Virus record (IMG/VR): IMGVR_UViG_3300042546_000350
Span: 1 to 34,496 of that record
Source: a virus
Strand: one strand, 5' to 3'
DNA: 34,496 nt
Shown here: piece after piece, positions 23,743 through 29,085 of the stretch
How the letters are laid out: every line of letters begins with the position of its first letter
How positions within the stretch are numbered: the first letter of the stretch is position 1
Position numbers and translations under genes: made by a program
The notes under the pieces: generated by a model
Told to the model about the DNA's origin: nothing
The model's input: the letters and a program-made list of their open reading frames with translations, nothing else
The model's database searches: none

Positions 23743-23931
23743 TTATTTAAAGATTAAAATATCTCTTACACTAACTAGTGTTTTTATACCTCCTATTGGA
23801 GTATAAGGTGTATTTTCATTAGGCAAATAACCTAATTTATCACCTAATACAGCTACGTATAAATTAGCATTACCTCCTAATCCGTACCCTACTTGTACTT
23901 TTCCTAATTTTATGTATTTAATTGCTTTCAT
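23743..23931 (-). CDS. 62-residue hypothetical protein
   Basis: MKAIKYIKLGKVQVGYGLGG... with Gly/Pro-rich centre (LPNENTPYTPIGG) and hydrophobic end. First gene after the terminator at 24033-24067, with a -7 box about 40 nt upstream. Unknown. Confidence 0.55.
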   Translation of the reverse strand: MKAIKYIKLGKVQVGYGLGGNANLYVAVLGDKLGYLPNENTPYTPIGGIKTLVSVRDILIFK

Positions 23932-23971
23932 AATTTCTAAATTTTAGTGTTTTTATTTCCTTTTGTTGAAA

Positions 23972-23979
23972 CAAAGATA
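23972..23979 (-). promoter_or_regulatory. -7 box for the 23931 operon
   Basis: Minus-strand TATCTTTG, fitting TAnnTTTG, between a terminator and the next operon's first ATG (about 40 nt downstream). No clear -33 element. Confidence 0.45.
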
Positions 23980-24032
23980 TGTATTTAATTTTATTTAATT
24001 ACATGAAATAGTAAATTATTTTCAGTTTATTG

Positions 24033-24067
24033 CAAAAAAAAAGTCTAACTAATTGATAGCTAGACTT
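24033..24067 (-). terminator. Terminator after the SSB-like gene
   Basis: Stem AAGTCTA/TAGACTT (24041-24047 and 24061-24067) followed on the minus strand by a run of about eight U (24042-24034). Confidence 0.75.
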
Positions 24068-24089
24068 AAAAATATTAAATTATTTTTTG

Positions 24090-24377
24090 TTAAAATGGTA
24101 AACTATCATCTTTTTTATGATCATTAACCAAGTTTTCAACTTCCTTTTCAGCTACTTTGATAACGTTATTAGTCCAAACGACTTTACCATTAGCGATATA
24201 CTGTTTAGGTTCTTTAGCTTCTCTTTGCTCTTTAGATTGAGAATAAGCTACTGAAACATTATTGCCGTGCTTTGACTCATCATTGATGAATACTTGCGTG
24301 TTAAGGTATTTACCCTCTACTAATTTAGACTTATCAATCTTTGACAAATCAATACTTAAATTTAAAATTGCACTCAT
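24090..24377 (-). CDS. Single-stranded DNA-binding-like protein
   Basis: A 95-residue protein: an early LSIDLSKIDKSKL stretch, a strand segment YLNTQVFIND, NVSVAYSQSKEQREAKEP, and an acidic C-terminal tip DDSLPF like the DDDIPF tail of SSB proteins that recruits partner enzymes. Too short for a full bacterial SSB but similar to compact phage SSB-like proteins. It is the last gene of the recombination operon with the Rad52-like gene, which supports a role on ssDNA. Confidence 0.7.
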   Translation of the reverse strand: MSAILNLSIDLSKIDKSKLVEGKYLNTQVFINDESKHGNNVSVAYSQSKEQREAKEPKQYIANGKVVWTNNVIKVAEKEVENLVNDHKKDDSLPF

Positions 24378-24382
24378 GTTAC

Positions 24383-24598
24383 TTATTTATTATTTAATTT
24401 ATATTCTCTTTCTTTTAACTTCTTATAACTCTTTACACTTTCACTTTTTAATTTAGTCCATAATTCATCGTGTGAGTAATCAACACCCTCAACTTCTACT
24501 TTAACTATCTCAAAGTTTAGTTTATTTTCTTCATTTATACTATTGTAGTATTCCTCTTTGCATCGAAAATGAATCCATGCTTCGCTACTTGCTCCCAT
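24383..24598 (-). CDS. 71-residue protein between Rad52-like and SSB-like genes
   Basis: MGASSEAWIHFRCKEEYYN... followed by a Lys/Glu-rich helix ending YKLNNK. No recognised domain; operon position suggests recombination or replication. Confidence 0.55.
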   Translation of the reverse strand: MGASSEAWIHFRCKEEYYNSINEENKLNFEIVKVEVEGVDYSHDELWTKLKSESVKSYKKLKEREYKLNNK

Positions 24599-24600
24599 AA

Positions 24601-25128
24601 TTATTTTTGATAAGTTCCGTATTGAAATCTAACTATTCCATTATTATCTTTTACACCTAAGTAAGATATTTTACCGCTTTCGGTAAATTGTGTAAACCAT
24701 TTCCACTCCTTTAGTTTAAAGTTAAAAGTAGGTTTTCCAGTTGCTTTATCAAACTCGCTATCATTTAACTTAACTTGAATCAATGGGTAATCGTATAACT
24801 CCCTGCCAATACCCCAATTAAAACAAGCACGTTTAAAACTATCTGATGCCTGACCTTTCTCTTTTTCGGTATTGCTTTCTGTTCCAGTATCTTCTTTACT
24901 TATCCATTGATTAGTCTTTTCATCCCATATAGAAACAATACAGTTAGCATTATCTCTTGTATGTTCACGTTTCCAACCTAATGCACCACAAACATCGTCT
25001 AAGCGTTGCATATCAACCCTAGCGTCTTTATAAGCTAATATTGTAGCAAATCCACCTTTGTTAATTGACTGTACTCTAAAATCAATATTTTCAATTGGAA
25101 TCGGTTTTTGTAAATCTTTAATATTCAT
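24601..25128 (-). CDS. Rad52/Rad22-family single-strand annealing protein
   Basis: A 175-residue protein. The signature GQASDSFKRACFNWGIGREL (92-111) followed by YDYP is characteristic of phage Rad52-like annealing proteins, and VCGALGWKREH (47-57) and IVSIWDE (64-70) fit the conserved core. It anneals complementary single strands for phage recombination and repair and would work with the SSB-like and RusA-like proteins. It ends two bases before the 71-residue gene. Confidence 0.88.
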   Translation of the reverse strand: MNIKDLQKPIPIENIDFRVQSINKGGFATILAYKDARVDMQRLDDVCGALGWKREHTRDNANCIVSIWDEKTNQWISKEDTGTESNTEKEKGQASDSFKRACFNWGIGRELYDYPLIQVKLNDSEFDKATGKPTFNFKLKEWKWFTQFTESGKISYLGVKDNNGIVRFQYGTYQK

Positions 25129-25132
25129 ATCT

Positions 25133-25315
25133 CTATTTTTTTAAACCAGTTATTTGTTGGAAATCTTCATCGTCTAGGTATTTAATGCAGTCTAATGCAA
25201 TTTTAATAAGTAAATCGTTTACTTTTACCTTAGATGGCTTTAGCTTGTTTTTAAAAGCTATTTCTTCACCGATATTATAAATGTTATCGGGTAATTCTAC
25301 TTGTACTTTTGCCAT
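25133..25315 (-). CDS. 60-residue protein, possible ribbon-helix-helix
   Basis: MAKVQVELPDNIYNIGEEIAF... The start (one strand VQVELP then helices, NDLLIKIALDCIKYL) is like a small MetJ/Arc-type regulator but too weak to assign. First gene of the recombination operon, 21 nt after a -7 box. Confidence 0.55.
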   Translation of the reverse strand: MAKVQVELPDNIYNIGEEIAFKNKLKPSKVKVNDLLIKIALDCIKYLDDEDFQQITGLKK

Positions 25316-25336
25316 ATTTCTATTATTTAATTTTTA

Positions 25337-25344
25337 CAAATATA
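25337..25344 (-). promoter_or_regulatory. -7 box for the recombination operon
   Basis: Minus-strand TATATTTG with 21 nt between its last G and the ATG at 25315. The same 21-nt spacing is found for the lysis operon and the cassette-array promoters. Confidence 0.55.
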
Positions 25345-25388
25345 GTAATAATTCTTGTTATATAATTATTATAGGACAATTTTCTACT

Positions 25389-25423
25389 AAAAAAGTGTTA
25401 ACTAGTTTATAATTAACACTTTT
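25389..25423 (-). terminator. Terminator closing the cassette array
   Basis: An 11-bp stem AAAAGTGTTAA/TTAACACTTTT (25423-25413 and 25401-25391 in transcript order) with a U6 run. It isolates the array from the recombination operon downstream. Confidence 0.8.
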
Positions 25424-25448
25424 AAATTGATGGTAGACTTATCAGCTA

Positions 25449-25460
25449 GTTAGCGGTAAT
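25449..25460 (-). repeat. Terminal R''-like box of cassette E
   Basis: Minus-strand ATTACCGCTAAC, 18 nt after the cassette E stop and identical to the 12 bases that end cassette D (26277-26266). It matches the start of cassette E (GTTACAGG) at only 6 of 8 positions, and no clear attC hairpin follows, so the last site looks degenerate or cut off. Confidence 0.55.
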
Positions 25461-25478
25461 AGGGGTGAAGTGCTTCGA

Positions 25479-26150
25479 TTAAACATTTTCGTTAGAAAAA
25501 GAATTTAAAAAACCTCCCCACTGTTCCGCAATAGCATCTGCAATCCCTTGAAATGTTTTGCTTCGTAAAGTTCTTAAATGTTCGGGTGATTTTGCTTGTT
25601 GTAAGCAATCATAAATCCAAGTAGCTTGTCGTTTTGTTTTGCCAGTCTTTTTATCCACCCACTCTTTAAACTCACCTTTTTCAACCACGTTTGTATGTTT
25701 TAATTTTGGTAAGTTTTTCAACCATAAACAAGTGCTTTTACTCGCTTTCTCTCCAAAATGATATGGATGCACAATTTGGTCAGGCTTTCTAATTTGGCTA
25801 CTAATTACGCTTACAGGGTTTTCAATTGCAATATGTTTTATTGGTGCATCCATTAATCTCTTTACAAAATCCAAAGCATCATTTTGGTTCTTCATTCTCA
25901 CTTCATTTATGCTTCCATCTTTATTGTACATTGCCCAAGCACCTGCAACTGATAAGTATGTACAAGGTGGGTGAGCAATCATTAAATCCCATCCTTTATC
26001 AATTACTTCAAATACATCTTGCTGGTAGTGCCATTCAGGATGCCCACCGCTACAAGGAAGCAAATCACAACTATACGCTTCGTGTCCTAACTTTCTAAAT
26101 GCTTTTGTTATTGCTTGACTTTCTTCACAAGCTACTAATATTCTTGCCAT
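25479..26150 (-). CDS. Cytosine methyltransferase-like protein (cassette E)
   Basis: A 223-residue protein. It has LVACEESQ (5-12) at the AdoMet-binding position, AHPPCTYLSVAGAW (59-72) with the Pro-Cys of a C5-methylase motif IV, and AIENPV (108-113) like motif VI; the tail has SKSTCLWLKNLP. This short type occurs in phages and bacteria as a divergent C5-cytosine methylase without a long target-recognition domain. Catalysis is plausible but unproven. It lies last in the cassette array and starts about 60 nt after attC_D. Its base composition looks less AT-rich than phage core genes. Confidence 0.75.
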   Translation of the reverse strand: MARILVACEESQAITKAFRKLGHEAYSCDLLPCSGGHPEWHYQQDVFEVIDKGWDLMIAHPPCTYLSVAGAWAMYNKDGSINEVRMKNQNDALDFVKRLMDAPIKHIAIENPVSVISSQIRKPDQIVHPYHFGEKASKSTCLWLKNLPKLKHTNVVEKGEFKEWVDKKTGKTKRQATWIYDCLQQAKSPEHLRTLRSKTFQGIADAIAEQWGGFLNSFSNENV

Positions 26151-26216
26151 CGCTCTTTTTTTAAATTCTTTTTAGTTTGTACTTCTAATTAAGTTTTGTG
26201 GTAGAAATCCCTACTA

Positions 26217-26273
26217 CCTGTAACACGGGTTTTGCGCCATTAAAACGGACGCAAAGCCCGATACCGTTAGCGG
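26217..26273 (-). repeat. attC-like site D/E
   Basis: A 57-bp site. Minus-strand order: CCGCTAAC (26273-26266), stem CGGGCTTTGCG (26260-26250), a 13-nt loop, CGCAAAACCCG (26236-26226), then GTTACAGG (26224-26217). The stem is 11 bp with one G-T type pair. Size and layout match short attC sites. Confidence 0.7.
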
Positions 26274-26278
26274 TAATG

Positions 26279-26452
26279 CTAACAAAATGCACAGCACCAA
26301 TAATCTTTTGGATACCAATGTCTGTTTTTAGTTTTGCAGTCAGGACATACTTCTAAAGCACTACCGCTAACATTATGTAAAAGCAATTTAAGACGTTCTA
26401 ATTCCTTTTCTGCTTTTATAATCTCTTGTTCTACTAATTCTTTTTTTGTCAT
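26279..26452 (-). CDS. 57-residue coiled-coil/zinc-ribbon ORF crossing a cassette junction
   Basis: ORF MTKKELVEQEIIKAEKELE... The N-terminal 27 residues are a charged helix. The rest holds CPDC (36-39) and CCAFC (53-57), a likely four-cysteine zinc ribbon. The start codon lies in the loop of attC-like site C/D, and the predicted G/TT crossover (26371/26370) falls within codon 28, so the first third is contributed by cassette C's attC. No in-frame Met or usual start lies downstream of the junction. It is either a chimeric gene formed by recombination or only the zinc-ribbon half is native to cassette D. Confidence 0.5.
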   Translation of the reverse strand: MTKKELVEQEIIKAEKELERLKLLLHNVSGSALEVCPDCKTKNRHWYPKDYWCCAFC

Positions 26453-26495
26453 ATCATTAAATTTAAACTGCTTTTACATAAAAACCGTTAGTGGC
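26364..26495 (-). repeat. attC-like site C/D
   Basis: A 132-bp site bounded by GCCACTAAC (26495-26487) and GTTAGCGG (26371-26364). Two 19-nt arms (26481-26463 and 26391-26373) pair with a single mismatch. The loop holds the start codon of the next ORF. Confidence 0.75.
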
Positions 26496-26500
26496 AAGCG

Positions 26501-26776
26501 CTACGATACTGCTCCTAATTCAGACATCGTTACATCAAACTCATCATTCGAGTTCCACCAACCTTCCCAAAGTTTTTGACCTGTTTTTATGTCTTTTACC
26601 ACATAATTCCAATAGCCACCAAGTATCTGCACTTTATCATTTTGGTATTGTGGCATTGAATAACTCATCTGCCCCATATCATTTCCCTCAATGGTGTCAA
26701 AAACTTTAAAACCTCTGCTTTCAATGTGTTTTCCTGTAACATATCCAGCACTATCTTTATGTATATTCATTTTCAT
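26501..26776 (-). CDS. 91-residue hypothetical protein (cassette C)
   Basis: MKMNIHKDSAGYVTGKHIES... ending TMSELGAVS. An alternative ATG lies two codons in (26770). Rich in Tyr, Trp and Gly (LGGYWNYVVKDI, LWEGWWN), giving a small beta-sheet protein appearance. No domain recognised. It is bounded by the matching signatures GTTAGTGGC (start) and GCCACTAAC (end), the cassette logic. No separate promoter was seen, so it probably depends on the array promoter. Confidence 0.6.
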   Translation of the reverse strand: MKMNIHKDSAGYVTGKHIESRGFKVFDTIEGNDMGQMSYSMPQYQNDKVQILGGYWNYVVKDIKTGQKLWEGWWNSNDEFDVTMSELGAVS

Positions 26777-26792
26777 TTAACTTACCGCACCA

Positions 26793-26899
26793 GCCACTAA
26801 CAGCGGTTTGGTGCTATTATTTTGCCTATTAAATTTATCTAAAACTTGAAATGTCTGCAAGGCAAAATAACAGACACCAAGCCGCAAAACGTTAGCAGA
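26793..26899 (-). repeat. attC-like site B/C
   Basis: A 107-bp site bounded by TCTGCTAAC (26899-26891) and GTTAGTGGC (26801-26793). The arms 26885-26860 (26 nt) and 26827-26803 (25 nt) pair almost fully, with one unpaired T in the longer arm, like the extrahelical bases that set strand choice in attC sites. The strongest hairpin of the set. Confidence 0.85.
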
Positions 26900-26902
26900 A
26901 AC

Positions 26903-27121
26903 TTAAAGTCCTAATAACTTTTTAATATTAGTTTCTGCGTTTTCATATATACTATAAAGTTGTTTATATAAACCATCATCGTTACACTTAGTCATTTCGA
27001 TAGCAATATTTTTTCTGTATTCGCACCATTCATTTAAATTATTAATAAATGATTTATTCATTACCATTACTGAAGCCTTTTGTATTTTTTCAAAGGATTC
27101 TAATCTACTTAAATTTGACAT
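26903..27121 (-). CDS. 72-residue helical hypothetical protein (cassette B)
   Basis: MSNLSRLESFEKIQKASVMV... ending NAETNIKKLLGL; all-helical with NEWCEYRKNIAIEM in the middle. The stop is 4 nt before the R''-like box, a typical tight cassette layout. Unknown function; small helical cassette proteins are often toxins, antitoxins or regulators, but nothing here shows which. Confidence 0.6.
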   Translation of the reverse strand: MSNLSRLESFEKIQKASVMVMNKSFINNLNEWCEYRKNIAIEMTKCNDDGLYKQLYSIYENAETNIKKLLGL

Positions 27122-27150
27122 ATATTTTATTATTAATTATTAAAAAAGCA

Positions 27151-27231
27151 TCTGCTAACAGGTGTTTGGCAAAACGGCTTGACAAGTACGCTCCTGTTAG
27201 CCGTTTCGTCAAGCGCCAAAACGTTATGCAC
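27151..27231 (-). repeat. attC-like site A/B
   Basis: An 81-bp site bounded by GTGCATAAC (27231-27223) and GTTAGCAGA (27159-27151). The arms pair in two blocks, GCCAAAAC with GTTTGGC (one extra A) and GTCAAGC with GCTTGAC, with a 6-nt unpaired spacer on one side. An alternative inner pairing AAACGGCT/AGCCGTTT exists. Confidence 0.8.
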
Positions 27232-27233
27232 AA

Positions 27234-27506
27234 TTATAACGAGCCTTTCGTTTTCCAATTTGATGGTGATTGATTTATACCCCTAATAAAATCTTCTGGT
27301 GAACCACCATCTGTTCCAGTTGGGTCTGTAAATCTTATTCCACCACTTGATACTATAATATCTGAAACCCACATTTCATCATTGTCTTTAATTTCATTCA
27401 CATTAAAGTTTTGTGGATGAAATACACCAGATAATGCAATCACTTCAATTCCATTTTCTAATTTAGCTTTTCTAACCAAATATTTTCCTCTTAAAATTCT
27501 TTCCAT
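27234..27506 (-). CDS. 90-residue hypothetical protein (cassette A)
   Basis: MERILRGKYLVRKAKLENG... ending PSNWKTKGSL. I chose the ATG at 27506; the frame also runs back through attC site 0 to an ATG at 27623, but those 39 residues are attC sequence. A beta-rich middle (ENGIEVIALSGVF, WVSDIIVSSGGIRF) is followed by a polar end. The stop is 3 nt before the R''-like box. No known domain. First gene of the array and so nearest its promoter. Confidence 0.6.
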   Translation of the reverse strand: MERILRGKYLVRKAKLENGIEVIALSGVFHPQNFNVNEIKDNDEMWVSDIIVSSGGIRFTDPTGTDGGSPEDFIRGINQSPSNWKTKGSL

Positions 27507-27514
27507 AAATAACT

Positions 27515-27641
27515 GTGCATAACAAAGTGTATAAGCAATAGCCGTTAGGCGTTTCAAACTATTGCAGTTGTTAATATTTAAGTTTCTACTTATAATCAAG
27601 GTCTGTGTTCGGCTACTACTCATACACCCAACCGTTAGTAT
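27515..27641 (-). repeat. attC-like site 0 (array head)
   Basis: About 127 bp from ATACTAAC (27641-27634) to GTTATGCAC (27523-27515). The arms GTGTATGAGTAGTAGCCG (27627-27610) and CGGCTATTGCTTATACAC (27544-27527) pair at about 14 of 18 positions with mismatches in the middle. It comes directly after an 8-codon ORF, at the place an attI or a first attC would occupy. Confidence 0.7.
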
Positions 27642-27668
27642 TCATAAATGTATCTTAAATTCTTTCAT
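27642..27668 (-). CDS. 8-codon ORF in front of the array
   Basis: Encodes MKEFKIHL and then stops 1 nt before attC-like site 0. Its ATG is 21 nt from the -7 box, the same spacing as for two phage operons, so it may be the 5' stub of a phage gene interrupted by the array. It is also analogous in placement to the short ORF in attI1 that aids cassette translation. Confidence 0.45.
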   Translation of the reverse strand: MKEFKIHL

Positions 27669-27689
27669 ATTTCTTATTATTAGTTTTGA

Positions 27690-27720
27690 CAAATGTAACT
27701 AATTTTATTTAATTACAAAA
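27690..27720 (-). promoter_or_regulatory. Cassette array promoter
   Basis: Minus-strand TTTTG (27720-27716), 18-nt spacer, TACATTTG (27697-27690): the best full match in the window to the Bacteroidota -33/-7 pattern. It drives the array in the sense direction of all cassettes. Confidence 0.7.
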
Positions 27721-27729
27721 TATATTTAA

Positions 27730-27757
27730 TAAAAAAAGTGTAAATTTCTTTACACTC
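27730..27757 (-). terminator. Terminator of the lysis operon
   Basis: Stem AGTGTAAA/TTTACACT (27756-27749 and 27744-27737 in transcript order) with a 4-nt loop and a U7 run (27737-27731). It lies 45 nt after the M15 peptidase stop. Confidence 0.85.
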
Positions 27758-27801
27758 TTAAAACTAAAATAGAAAATATGCTATGTAAAGATAGTTATTA
27801 T

Positions 27802-28206
27802 TTACGGTTTAAAAAATCTATTTCCTGATTTTGGTGGATTTATTTGAAAGTGTACCCAAGTTTTAGTTGCGTTAAAATCTTCCATGTATAAACCTATTTC
27901 CTCCATAAGTTTAATATTCTCTAATATCCACTTTTTTAACTTACCATCACCATCAGCAAAGTCAACAGCACGACCAAATAAATGATTTGATTTCATTGGA
28001 ACTTTAGGAGGGTAAATTCCTTTCCTTGCGTATATATCTAAATGATGTTTTTTTGTTCTTAAACCGCTTGTAACTATCATAGGTTTACCGTATTCTTTAC
28101 GTACAATATTAACCTTTAAAAATAATTCGTTTAAGTTAGCTTGTACATCTTTATCTAAGTCCTCAAATTTAGCTTGATTACTTAACAGTTCTTTAATTGT
28201 TATCAT
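27802..28206 (-). CDS. Endolysin, M15-family peptidase
   Basis: A 134-residue protein with the zinc-peptidase pattern of the VanX/Ply M15 family: SGLR (47-50), SNHLFGRAVDFAD (73-85, His75 and Asp82), and WVHFQ (117-121, His119). It cuts D-Ala-containing or L-Ala-D-Glu cross-bridges of peptidoglycan at lysis. There is no signal peptide, so release depends on a holin. It is overlapped by 14 nt by the 25-codon membrane peptide gene upstream. Confidence 0.92.
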   Translation of the reverse strand: MITIKELLSNQAKFEDLDKDVQANLNELFLKVNIVRKEYGKPMIVTSGLRTKKHHLDIYARKGIYPPKVPMKSNHLFGRAVDFADGDGKLKKWILENIKLMEEIGLYMEDFNATKTWVHFQINPPKSGNRFFKP

Positions 28207-28270
28207 TATCTATTTGTTTAAGTATTATTACAGTGGTTAAAATTAAAAACACTGCGATAAATTCAACCAT
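28193..28270 (-). CDS. 25-residue membrane peptide, lysis region
   Basis: ORF MVEFIAVFLILTTVIILKQI... of 25 codons. It is one hydrophobic helix (residues 3-18) with a short charged tail. It has a TAATG overlap with the holin-like gene before it and a 14-nt overlap with the endolysin gene after it. The position suggests a small holin, antiholin or leak peptide. It is too short for domain comparison. Confidence 0.55.
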   Translation of the reverse strand: MVEFIAVFLILTTVIILKQIDNDNN

Positions 28271-28476
28271 TATTTCAAAGTTTTTTGACCATGATACACC
28301 GCTTGACCACCAAGTAAAACTGAAGCCGTTTGTAAAGCGATTTTAATCAAAGGTCTTGAATCTACAATTCCACTTTCAGCAATTGACAAAGAAGCGATTG
28401 ATAAAGCTGTTGCTATACGTCCTGCAATTTTGTGCTTTCTCGGAGTTGGCTTTGGGAAATTTTCAATTATTTTCAT
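28270..28476 (-). CDS. Holin candidate
   Basis: A 68-residue protein: a basic start (MKIIENFPKPTPRKHKIAG), then two weakly hydrophobic helices (IATALSIASLSIAESG and IALQTASVLLGG) and a basic end. Size, charge layout and position in front of the endolysin fit a class II holin. The helices are less hydrophobic than usual, so the assignment is tentative. Confidence 0.55.
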   Translation of the reverse strand: MKIIENFPKPTPRKHKIAGRIATALSIASLSIAESGIVDSRPLIKIALQTASVLLGGQAVYHGQKTLK

Positions 28477-28490
28477 AGTTATAATTTAAT

Positions 28491-28832
28491 CTATTTTTTT
28501 TTTATTTCGTCCGCAAGTAATTTGAAGTATTCAGCACTTGTTTTAATAGTGTTATCCATATGAACGAATCTTTCCTCAAAGCGTTTGAACTTCTCCTCGA
28601 ATAATTTTTCAAGTTGCGTGAACCCATGATTTTGATTGTCTTTCAATTGGTCCACTTCTGCTTCTATTTTAATAACCTTTTCATGATTTTGGTTTTCTTT
28701 TAATTGTCTTACTTCTGCTTTCAAAGTTATCGTTTCATCATTTGTTTTTTTTACTTGCACAAACAATCTTATAACTGAAGCAGAAATCAATCCACCTATT
28801 ATTCCAAAAATCCAAGTACTTAATTCATTCAT
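28491..28832 (-). CDS. N-anchored coiled-coil membrane protein of the lysis operon
   Basis: A 113-residue protein with a membrane segment at about 6-25 (TWIFGIIGGLISASVIRLF) and a long coiled coil carrying a duplicated EVxQLKxNQNH block (about 40-70). The layout is like i-spanins or like the phage holin-associated proteins of Gram-negative hosts. No lipoprotein o-spanin was seen beside it. First gene after the terminator at 28865-28896. Confidence 0.6.
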   Translation of the reverse strand: MNELSTWIFGIIGGLISASVIRLFVQVKKTNDETITLKAEVRQLKENQNHEKVIKIEAEVDQLKDNQNHGFTQLEKLFEEKFKRFEERFVHMDNTIKTSAEYFKLLADEIKKK

Positions 28833-28853
28833 CCTTTTAACTCGCTTATCCTA

Positions 28854-28861
28854 CAAATGTA
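28854..28861 (-). promoter_or_regulatory. Lysis operon promoter (-7 box)
   Basis: Minus-strand TACATTTG with 21 nt to the ATG at 28832. A possible TTTG -33 element lies 15 nt upstream in the preceding terminator, a shorter spacing than in the array promoter. Confidence 0.5.
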
Positions 28862-28864
28862 AAC

Positions 28865-28896
28865 AAAAAAGCCAAACAAATTAATACTTGGCTTTT
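28865..28896 (-). terminator. Tail operon terminator
   Basis: Stem AAAAGCCAA/TTGGCTTTT (28896-28888 and 28875-28867) followed by a U-run on the minus strand (28870-28865). It ends the long tail operon that began near 5347. Confidence 0.85.
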
Positions 28897-28901
28897 GTCA
28901 G

Positions 28902-29078
28902 TTATTTACTTTTTATCATTTCAATAAAGCTATCGTATATCGCTTTCTCAGAAGTTGTAAGTTCTGAATAAATGATTTCCTTTTGTGATTCTGGCATTAT
29001 ACCTTCACCGTATTGAGCTAATGCTCTTTTATAAGGTGCTGTTGTTTCTTGAACTACTATTTGTTGTAAATTATTCAT
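28902..29078 (-). CDS. 58-residue protein after the tail spike
   Basis: ORF MNNLQQIVVQETTAPYKRAL... ending FIEMIKSK, with a Pro-Tyr turn and a helix containing SELTTSEKAIYDSF. It begins 7 nt after the spike stop and is the last gene of the tail operon. Small proteins here can be spike chaperones, but there is no direct evidence. Confidence 0.55.
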   Translation of the reverse strand: MNNLQQIVVQETTAPYKRALAQYGEGIMPESQKEIIYSELTTSEKAIYDSFIEMIKSK

Positions 29079-29085
29079 AATTGTT

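Larger units (their letters stand above)
25449..27641 (-). mobile_element. Integron-like gene cassette array (CALIN) in a phage genome
   Basis: About 2.2 kb with five attC-like hairpins and five gene units, all reading on the minus strand. Each of the first four units starts at GTTAnnn and ends with the exact complement, and each has its own signature: A GTTATGCAC (27523-27515 against 27231-27223), B GTTAGCAGA (27159-27151, 26899-26891), C GTTAGTGGC (26801-26793, 26495-26487), D GTTAGCGGTA (26371-26362, 26275-26266). Inside each boundary pair sits a hairpin whose arms differ in sequence between sites and include bulged bases, as attC sites do. The cassette lengths implied by a G/TT cut are 364, 358, 430 and 147 bp. 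No integrase is encoded. By eye the region is less AT-rich than its surroundings. Confidence 0.8.

Noticed and set aside
25826-26709. Plus-strand ORFs of 72-90 codons across the cassette region
   Set aside because: They lie opposite the methyltransferase and cassette genes or the hairpins, have biased composition (for example His/Ser-rich) and no promoter; they are shadows.
26793-26899. The array hairpins as rho-independent terminators
   Set aside because: The long arms lack a U-tract on the minus strand, and their ends carry the unit-specific GTTA signatures. True terminators nearby (25389, 27730) look different.
27234-27623. A 129-codon version of the cassette A gene starting at 27623
   Set aside because: The first 39 codons are the attC-like hairpin itself read in frame; an ATG at 27506 just inside the cassette gives a compact gene.
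25449-27641. A CRISPR array
   Set aside because: There are no evenly spaced identical repeats; the hairpins differ in sequence and length and flank genes.
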